Shown here piece by piece: positions 57,826 to 64,000 of a stretch of 64,000 bases of DNA. The position numbers and the translations under genes were made by a program. The notes below the pieces were generated by a model. The model saw only the letters and a list, made by a program, of their open reading frames with translations. It was not told the origin of the DNA and searched no databases. Numbering within the stretch: the first letter of the stretch is position 1; each line of letters opens with the position of its first letter. This stretch comes from Catelliglobosispora koreensis DSM 44566 (GTDB lineage Bacteria > Actinomycetota > Actinomycetes > Mycobacteriales > Micromonosporaceae). The stretch covers positions 1-64,000 of the forward strand of contig NZ_KB903259.1 of assembly GCF_000379685.1 (NCBI RefSeq). The letters run 5' to 3'.

Positions 57826-60446
57826 AACTCACCGTCGACGGGAAGCCGGTGACCGTGCCCGATGGAGCATCCATTCTGGACGCCGTCCGGATTGCCGGTC
57901 ATGACGTGGCAACGGTTTGCCACGATGACAGACTAAAACCCACCGGCGCCTGCCGTGTGTGCCTGGTCAAGACTGACCAGCAGGGGGTTGTGGCGGCGTG
58001 CGTTACGCGTGCCTCGGAGGCGCTGAACATCAGCACCGCCGATACGCAGACCGTGGCGCTGGTCCGCCAGACACTTGAGCTCATGGTGTCACGGCTGCCC
58101 GCGTCCGCGCTGGGTATGCCGACCGAACTGGCGCGGGCATGCCGGAAGCTGGGTGTTACCACGGCTGGTACGGCGCGAGGGCAGGGTGTCGACGAAACCC
58201 ATCCGTATGTCCATCTCGACCGGGATCTGTGTGTCGCATGTGGACGGTGTGTGCGCATGTGCGATGAGGTACAGGGTACGTTCGCGCTCACGCTGGCGGG
58301 GCGCGGCGCGCACGCCGTCGTTGCGCCTGGCCCGGGGTCGTGGGCGCAGTCAGACTGTGTGGCCTGCGGGGCATGCGTTGACTCTTGCCCGTCCGGTGCG
58401 CTCACCAGCCCGGGATCGCTGGACGAAGCATCCCGGGTGGTGACGACGACGTGTGGCTATTGCGGTGTCGGATGCTCGGTCGATGTCCACCTTGGAGGCA
58501 ACGGCATCACGCAGATCACGCCGCACCGCAACGGGCCGGTAAACCGTGGCCATGCCTGCGTCAAAGGACGATTCGCCTTCGGCTTTGTGACCTCACCTGA
58601 CCGGCTGACCACACCGCTGATTCGCCGCGACGGAAGTCTGCGGCCGGCCTCGTGGGACGAGGCCATAGCCTATACGGCGCAACGGCTTCGGCAAATCATC
58701 GCCGATCACGGGCCAGACTCGGTGGCGGTCATCTCCTCGGCGCGGGCGACGAACGAAGAGAACTACCTGATGCAGAAACTGGCCCGGGTCGCCATCGGCA
58801 CCAACAACATCGACAACTGCTCGCGGATCTGCCATGCGCCGTCTGCGGCCGGGCTCACCGCATCATTCGGGCTCGCCGGGGGCACCAATGCCGCCGAAGA
58901 CATCGACAAGGCGGACTGTTTCCTGATCGTCGGCGCCAATCCCACCGAAGCGCATCCCGTCATCGGTGCCCGCATCAAGCAACGCGTCCTGGCGGGCGCC
59001 AAGCTTGTTGTGATCGACCCTCGCCGCACGGAACTCGCCCGCATGGCGGATGTGCATGTGCGCTGTGCCCCCGGAGACAACGTTGCCGTGTTCAACGGGC
59101 TGGCTCACCTGCTATGGGAGAACGGCTGGATCGACCGGGAGTTCCTTGAAACCCGTGCCGAGGGGCTTGAGGAGCTTTGTGAGCTGCTTTCCGCGTACCC
59201 CGAAAAGGAACTGCCCACAGGGGAGCTGGAGCGGGCCGCGCAACTGTATGGCACGGCGGCCTTCCCGATGATCTTCTATGGCCTTGGGGTGACCGAGCAC
59301 GCGCACGGCACCGACGGTGTGCGGACGCTGGCCAACCTCGCCATCCTGCGCGGTGCCGTCGGAACGGCCAGCGGTGGCGGGGCGAATCCCTTGCGGGGCC
59401 AGAACAATGTGCAGGGTGCTTCAGATATGGGTGCGCTGCCCGACTTGCTCCCGGGCTACCAGCCGGTGGCTGATGCCCAACTGCGGGCAGCAGTTGAATC
59501 GTGTTGGGGGTCAAGCATTCCGGCGACTCCGGGGCTCCGGATTCCGCAGATGTTCGACGCGGCGATGGCCGGCCAGCTCAAGGCACTGTGGGTTTTCGGT
59601 GAGAACATCCTGCAAACTGATCCTGACGCCGGCCACGTGAGGGCGGCCTTGAACGCCTGCGATCTCGTGATAAGCCAGGAGATCTTCCTGTCTGACACCG
59701 CGGCCGTGGCAGACGTCGTGCTGCCCGGAGCTTCCTTCCTGGAAAAAGACGGCACGTTCGTCAACTTTGACCGGCGCTTCCAGCGCGTCCGCCCGGCCCT
59801 CGCCTCAGCCCACACCGACTTCGACGTGATCCACGCAATGGCCGCAGCACTCGGAGCCGACCTCGGCTGCCGCACACCCGCCGACGCGATGGACGAATGC
59901 GCCCGCATAGCCCCCCTATTTCGCGGCGTTAGCCATGCCCGGCTCGACCATGAAGGTGCCCTGCACTGGCCTTGCCCGCACCCGGAAGCGGCAGGGGAGG
60001 CGCAGCTATACCGGGACAGGTTCGCCACGCCGACCGGCCGGGCACGCCTAGCGGCACGCCCCTGGCTCCCCCCAGGCGAACAGCCGAGCGCGGAGTTCCC
60101 TTTCACCTTGATAACGGGAAGGCGGCTCGTGCATTACAACGCTGGCACCATGACCCGCCGCACACCCAACCTGGGCCTGCTCAGCGGCGAAACGATCGAC
60201 ATCCACCCTTCGGACGGCGCCAAGCTGGGCATCACCGACGGAACCATCGTGCGAATTTCGAGCCGCCGGGGCATCGTCTGGGTGCCTGCCCGGCTGACCG
60301 ATCAGGTAGCACCCGGACAGGTTTTCATGGCGTTTCACTTCCCAGACGTAGCTACAAACCTGCTCACGTCGGATTGCCGTGACGAGGTCACCTCATGCCC
60401 CGAATTCAAGGTGACGGCGGTAAGCCTGGAAGGTGATCTGGCTTAG
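57822..60446 (+). CDS. fdhF: NAD-linked formate dehydrogenase catalytic (alpha) subunit
   Basis: An 874-aa molybdenum or tungsten bis-MGD enzyme. In order: N-terminal [2Fe-2S] ferredoxin domain (Cys33, 44, 47, 60), two [4Fe-4S] sites (CVACGRCVRMC; CVACGACVDSC), the Fe4S4-MGD motif CGYCGVGC, the catalytic region NCSRICHAPS with Cys337 where other FDHs have Cys or Sec, and a C-terminal dinucleotide-binding domain. Formate is oxidised to CO2, or the reverse. No fdhD or cofactor genes are near. Coupled to the upstream subunit by the ATGA overlap. Confidence 0.93.
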   Translation: MKLTVDGKPVTVPDGASILDAVRIAGHDVATVCHDDRLKPTGACRVCLVKTDQQGVVAACVTRASEALNISTADTQTVALVRQTLELMVSRLPASALGMPTELARACRKLGVTTAGTARGQGVDETHPYVHLDRDLCVACGRCVRMCDEVQGTFALTLAGRGAHAVVAPGPGSWAQSDCVACGACVDSCPSGALTSPGSLDEASRVVTTTCGYCGVGCSVDVHLGGNGITQITPHRNGPVNRGHACVKGRFAFGFVTSPDRLTTPLIRRDGSLRPASWDEAIAYTAQRLRQIIADHGPDSVAVISSARATNEENYLMQKLARVAIGTNNIDNCSRICHAPSAAGLTASFGLAGGTNAAEDIDKADCFLIVGANPTEAHPVIGARIKQRVLAGAKLVVIDPRRTELARMADVHVRCAPGDNVAVFNGLAHLLWENGWIDREFLETRAEGLEELCELLSAYPEKELPTGELERAAQLYGTAAFPMIFYGLGVTEHAHGTDGVRTLANLAILRGAVGTASGGGANPLRGQNNVQGASDMGALPDLLPGYQPVADAQLRAAVESCWGSSIPATPGLRIPQMFDAAMAGQLKALWVFGENILQTDPDAGHVRAALNACDLVISQEIFLSDTAAVADVVLPGASFLEKDGTFVNFDRRFQRVRPALASAHTDFDVIHAMAAALGADLGCRTPADAMDECARIAPLFRGVSHARLDHEGALHWPCPHPEAAGEAQLYRDRFATPTGRARLAARPWLPPGEQPSAEFPFTLITGRRLVHYNAGTMTRRTPNLGLLSGETIDIHPSDGAKLGITDGTIVRISSRRGIVWVPARLTDQVAPGQVFMAFHFPDVATNLLTSDCRDEVTSCPEFKVTAVSLEGDLA

Positions 60447-60476
60447 CGGGTGCAGCGCTATTTCTGTGATGGGCTG

Positions 60477-60514
60477 GCCGCCGCCGCAAGAATAGTCATT
60501 TGGGCGGCGGCGGT
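60477..60514. terminator. GC-rich hairpin between convergent genes
   Basis: GCCGCCGCCG (60477-60486) pairs with a CGGCGGCGG arm at 60504-60513, in the 86-base gap between the formate dehydrogenase and BON-protein genes. No T tract; may end both. Confidence 0.45.
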
Positions 60515-60532
60515 CGGTAAGTGTCCCTGTTG

Positions 60533-61207
60533 CTACGGGTTGACGTGCAATTGGTTGCTGAGGCTTGTCACGCCGGGGACGTTCCAGGCGGCATGCTCGG
60601 CCTGTCGGTGTTCGGCCCAGGACCGTACGGTGCCGTGCAGGACCAGGTGGTGATCCTTGACCTCAACGGTGATGTTGCTGGCATCAATCTGGGCATTGCG
60701 CTGGAAAGCCGATTCGATCGCTTCTTTGACACCTTTGACCGAGATCGGCTGGTCGAGAGTGATCTGGTTGTCCACGGCGACGAGTCCGCGCAGGTACCGG
60801 ACGCAGCGTTCAGCGGCACGGCGCTGATAGTCCCAGCGGACCTTGCCGGTCAGGGTGAGCACCTGATTACGGACTTTGGCCTGCACGGAGTCTGGAGGGA
60901 CGTCAACGGCCGAGTCCAGGTTGGCGACTGCGGCCTGGGCGATATCGATATCGGAGGTACCGACCGTGCCGGGCAGCCTGACGATAATCTCGTCAGCCAC
61001 CGCCTTGACACCGCTGACACGCAACGCGGCCCGTTCGGCCGCCAGACGTTCAGGCAGGCTGTCGACCTCACCCGACAGGGTAATCACGCCATCGTTTGCG
61101 GACACACCAACGTGGGCGTGATTCACCTCGGAGGTAAACGCCAGCTCGTCGAGCACGTCCGCCTGCAGATCACCATCCTTGATGGTGACGCTCTTCTGGA
61201 TAGTCAT
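60533..61207 (-). CDS. Triple BON-domain protein
   Basis: A 224-aa protein of three BON domains (about 5-75, 80-150, 155-222), each with the GxVxxxxxxxxAexxaxxvxGVxxV pattern (LSGEVDSLPERLAAERAALRVSGV; LTGKVRWDYQRRAAERCVRYLRGL; LHGTVRSWAEHRQAEHAAWNVPGV). There is no signal peptide, unlike OsmY, so it is probably cytoplasmic. BON proteins bind phospholipid or act in osmotic and general stress. ATG 61207 is the start; the frame remains open upstream into the next gene. Confidence 0.9.
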   Translation of the reverse strand: MTIQKSVTIKDGDLQADVLDELAFTSEVNHAHVGVSANDGVITLSGEVDSLPERLAAERAALRVSGVKAVADEIIVRLPGTVGTSDIDIAQAAVANLDSAVDVPPDSVQAKVRNQVLTLTGKVRWDYQRRAAERCVRYLRGLVAVDNQITLDQPISVKGVKEAIESAFQRNAQIDASNITVEVKDHHLVLHGTVRSWAEHRQAEHAAWNVPGVTSLSNQLHVNP

Positions 61208-61805
61208 ACCGTTACCGTCCTGTCCCGGCCATCGGTTCGGGCAGTGCCAAACGGCCCTTCGTGGCAGGACTTCCGCCGCTGACCACCCTCTATGTATCTG
61301 GTGGCTGCTTCGGTGAAGCAGTCGAAGAATATCCATCCTGGGCTGGAAGGTGTTGCGTAGCAAGGGATACGTTTGCCTATTATCAGGCTCGGCGGCCCGA
61401 ACAGATGCTCGGCCTCGCTGCGGCGGACATCATGGCCATCGAACTGCTTACGCAGGTCGCCATTGAGTAGATCCCACTCGGCCTCATTCAGTAGCCGGTC
61501 GACGGGCAGGTAGCCGAGCTGGTGGAACTGTTCGGCGTATACCGACGCCACCTCTTCAACGCAGCGGCGCTCTTTACCGAATACAGCCATGAATGGTCCC
61601 GCGACGCCCAGTTTGCAAACGCGCCAAGGACTTTCGTCACTCCGTCGTAGCCGGCATCGCGGCCGTCAAGGAAACACAGGTCATCCATGAGGCCACGCGC
61701 CTGTATGTCGAAACCCTGCCCAGTCGTTGCCCACATCCCCGGCCTTGTCAAAAGCATGGGGAGCCGTTCAAGCCAGCGCTGCCGAAGATCCTCCGCTGAA
61801 CGCAC
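61204..61805 (-). pseudogene. Frameshifted hypothetical gene
   Basis: Two overlapping minus-strand frames seem to be one protein. The 5' part (from 61805) reads MRSAEDLRQRWLERLPMLL and on to NWASRDHSWLYS. The 3' part, in another frame from near 61590, reads ERRCVEEVASVYAEQFHQLG and PPSLIIGKRIPCYATPSSPG. The frame changes between about 61570 and 61595. Neither half has a full start/stop context alone. It may be a pseudogene or a sequencing error; the family is not recognised. Confidence 0.55.
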
Positions 61806-61848
61806 CCGGCCACGCTACCGAACCGGCGGACGCTGTTTAGAACAAGCG

Positions 61849-64000
61849 CTACGCCGTGCCGGGTTGCTCGCTGAGCATTTCCGCGAGGTGGTGGCGTGAG
61901 CTGACGTTGAGCTTGCGATAGATGTTGCCCAAGTGGACTTCGACGGTCTTTGGCGTGATGAAGAGCGCCTGCGGGATCTGGCGGTTCGTCTGTCCGGTGA
62001 CGGCCAGTTCGGCGACACGCCATTCGCTTGGGGTGAGCACGGTTTCGGCGCTGGCGGCATGTTTGCCGGGATGTCCTCCAGCGGCGAGGAGTTCCGTGCG
62101 CACGCGTTCGAAAAGCGTTGTGGCACCACACTGTTCGGCGACCTCTAGGGCCAGCGTCAGATGTTCGCGGGCTTCTTTGCGCTGACCGCTGCGGCGGATC
62201 GCCGCGCCCAAGTCATAGAGCGCGTGAGCGTAGTCCAGCCGGGCGGGGGAGGCGGCCAGGTCGCTGACGGCCTCGTCGAGCAGGGCTAGACCGTCTGACT
62301 CGCCGAGCCGCGCTAGGGCGAGAACGTGTTTGGCGTGGCCGATCGGCCGGTTCGCGCGCCACTTGACGGCTAGGTCCAGTTCTCGCGACGCGTACTCGGC
62401 GGCCTCTTCTTTCTTCCCCAAGGCGATCAGATTCAGAGCGGCTTCACTGCGCCACGGCACGATCGCGGGATTGAACCCGCCCAAGGCCTCGTCGGAGTTT
62501 CCGGCTCGGAGCGCCGCTTCACAGGCGCCGAGGTGGTCGCCCCGCGCACGCAACAGCCGCGCGTGGCACAGCAAGGTCTGATACCCCACCGGCTGGTACT
62601 CGAGGTTGACGATGCCTTCGGGCGTGGCGACCTGAGCGAGCACTTGAGCCGCCTCGTCAACGCGGCCCTGTGCTAGGAGCGCCTCGGCAAGGGTAGTCAC
62701 GACCTGTGCTTGCGCCGAGGCCATGTGGGTCGACTCCACGAGTGCCAGCGCTTGGCGGGCATCGAGTTCCGCGTCGCGCAGCGCCCCGCGCCATAGCCAG
62801 CCGAGCGCACGGAACATTGTCGCGAGGGCGGCACCGGTCGACGATCCGCGACGGTGCACATCGGCGACCGCGTCATTGAGGATCGCCATGACCTCAGGGG
62901 CATCGGCTGCCAGCAGCGTCATCCAGATCGGGAAGATCGCCTCGGAGGAACGGTCGATTTGGACGGCTCCACCTTCTAGGGCACGGCGAGCCCGGTCGAC
63001 CGCATGCGGTTCCAGTGCGTGGCATTCCCACAGCGCGAGGATGCCGTCGAGCACTTTGCCGCCATAGGTCGGCACGGGTGTCAGTGCCCGGCACTGGTCG
63101 ATGAACTCAGGTATCCCGTTCTCGTGCGGAACCATCAGCATCACAACCGCTTGAGCGGCGAAGCACCGGCGGCGGGTGTCCTGTTCGGACGATGGGAGCA
63201 GCGTGATCGCCTCAGCCAGATAGGACCGGCCGTCGACGTAACGGCCCGCGCGCAGCAGTCCGACGCCTAATTCCGTTGCGGTGCGGGCTTTTTCGGTCCG
63301 GTCAGTCTCCAGCTCGTACGCTTCCCGTGCCCGCGCGACGAAACTTGTCAGGTCGACACGGTAAACCGCGGCCCGTGCCCGGTGCAGCAGACTCAGGCGC
63401 TGACCTGACGTGAGCGGCTCCGCTAGCGCGCGGTTGAGGTACTGGTACGCGTTTTGGTTGGCGCCACGCGCGAGTGCTTGAGTCGCCGCGCTCTCCAAGC
63501 TGTGCACTACGGCGGGATCGTCCTGTGGGGGCAATCGCAAGAGATGCGCCGCGACAGCTTCGGCCGGCTGGTGGCTCGACTCCAGCAGGCGCCATGCCCG
63601 GCGGTGCTCCTCAATGCGTTGTGTCGCCGGGATGTTGCCGTAGATCGTGGCCTGGACGAGGGGGTGAACAAACTGGCAGGAGTTGGGTGCCTTGGCGGAA
63701 TCCGGCGCGAGGATGTTCGCCGCTTGAAGGCGCCTCACCGCATCTAGGACCGCGGTTTCGCCGAGATCGGATAGCTTGGCGGCGAACGGGATCGAGGCAC
63801 TGTCCCCGAGCACGGCGACGGCTTCGGCGACCCGGGTGCATTCGGCTGGCAGCGCCCGCAGCCAAGACCGCACCCGCCGGTTGAGCAAACCGTTGGCGCC
63901 CTTGGTAATGAGTTCCTTATTCGCGGAGGTGGGCGAGAAGCCCTGCTGCTTGGCGGCTTCGGCACATTCCAGTAGGAGCAGCGGATTGCCGCGGCTAGCC
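61849..64000 (-). CDS. LuxR-family ATPase regulator (LAL type), partial
   Basis: The 3' part (about 717 codons) of a large regulator; the frame continues past the right edge, where RGNPLLLLE fits the end of an AAA/STAND ATPase domain. A long TPR-like helical region follows, ending in a LuxR helix-turn-helix (LTPSEWRVAELAVTGQTNRQIPQALFITPKTVEVHLGNIYRKLNV). LAL regulators often control antibiotic or sugar genes. It is probably the first chromosomal gene beyond the island. Confidence 0.9.
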   Translation of the reverse strand, partial: ASRGNPLLLLECAEAAKQQGFSPTSANKELITKGANGLLNRRVRSWLRALPAECTRVAEAVAVLGDSASIPFAAKLSDLGETAVLDAVRRLQAANILAPDSAKAPNSCQFVHPLVQATIYGNIPATQRIEEHRRAWRLLESSHQPAEAVAAHLLRLPPQDDPAVVHSLESAATQALARGANQNAYQYLNRALAEPLTSGQRLSLLHRARAAVYRVDLTSFVARAREAYELETDRTEKARTATELGVGLLRAGRYVDGRSYLAEAITLLPSSEQDTRRRCFAAQAVVMLMVPHENGIPEFIDQCRALTPVPTYGGKVLDGILALWECHALEPHAVDRARRALEGGAVQIDRSSEAIFPIWMTLLAADAPEVMAILNDAVADVHRRGSSTGAALATMFRALGWLWRGALRDAELDARQALALVESTHMASAQAQVVTTLAEALLAQGRVDEAAQVLAQVATPEGIVNLEYQPVGYQTLLCHARLLRARGDHLGACEAALRAGNSDEALGGFNPAIVPWRSEAALNLIALGKKEEAAEYASRELDLAVKWRANRPIGHAKHVLALARLGESDGLALLDEAVSDLAASPARLDYAHALYDLGAAIRRSGQRKEAREHLTLALEVAEQCGATTLFERVRTELLAAGGHPGKHAASAETVLTPSEWRVAELAVTGQTNRQIPQALFITPKTVEVHLGNIYRKLNVSSRHHLAEMLSEQPGTA

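Noticed and set aside
61849-64000. The LuxR-type protein as the missing DosR
   Set aside because: It is a large ATPase/TPR LAL regulator, not a response regulator with a receiver domain.

Overview
The window is high-GC actinobacterial chromosome. A four-gene conservon (sensor kinase, roadblock, DUF742, GTPase), frequent GTG starts, 4-base gene overlaps, a ppdK/dgt/dnaG neighbourhood and an LPXTG-type wall anchor all fit a filamentous actinomycete, probably Pseudonocardiales or a relative. The genus is inference. There is no rRNA, CRISPR array, integrase or transposase in view. One tRNA gene (Asn, GTT) lies at 40022-40094.

Left part (1-40 kb), ordinary chromosome with local regulatory units. 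At 0.4-9.1 kb a LacI-type repressor sits between two secreted proteins that carry the same type of F5/8C (CBM32-like) module: a two-catalytic-domain GH16/GH2-like enzyme and a DUF1996 protein. The perfect palindrome GGAGAGCGCTCTCC occurs four times: before the GH gene, before lacI itself, before the DUF1996 gene, and once with no target gene. This defines a self-contained regulon. Next come a PadR-GyrI fusion, a YceI protein with paired operators, a serine hydrolase lipoprotein, an ArsR/SRPBCC pair, an orphan condensation-domain protein, dusB, a membrane Ser/Thr kinase with a lectin-like sensor, the conservon, a TetR/hydrolase pair, an LPATG-anchored VWA protein, an antiporter, an HdeD-like protein, a methyltransferase, ppdK, a VOC protein, dgt, dnaG, a three-gene ABC exporter, and an EboE-like TIM-barrel protein.

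Right part (about 40.1-61.8 kb), an accessory block that begins directly after tRNA-Asn. It reads as a dormancy/hypoxia island: two intact tandem-domain universal stress proteins plus a remnant of a third, Hsp20, a CapA-like protein, DUF1918, a phosphoribosyltransferase-dienelactone hydrolase fusion, a Vms1/Rv2629-like protein, a triple-BON protein, a Glu/Leu-type dehydrogenase, a zinc alcohol dehydrogenase, and a two-gene NAD-linked formate dehydrogenase. Several are family counterparts of Mycobacterium tuberculosis DosR-regulon genes (Rv0569, Rv0571c, Rv0574c, Rv2031c, Rv2623, Rv2629). The intergenic regions carry DosR/DevR-type boxes, from the perfect GGGACTTTAGTCCC at 46619-46632 to degenerate copies at 42388, 43765, 48067, 48169 and 54575. 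Four of them lie 51-58 bases before a start codon. No DosR or DosS gene is in the window. The block also carries decayed genes (an acyltransferase, a USP fragment, a truncated GyrI-like gene, a frameshifted hypothetical), as expected of a gained and eroding island. Beyond it a large LuxR/ATPase regulator runs off the right edge.
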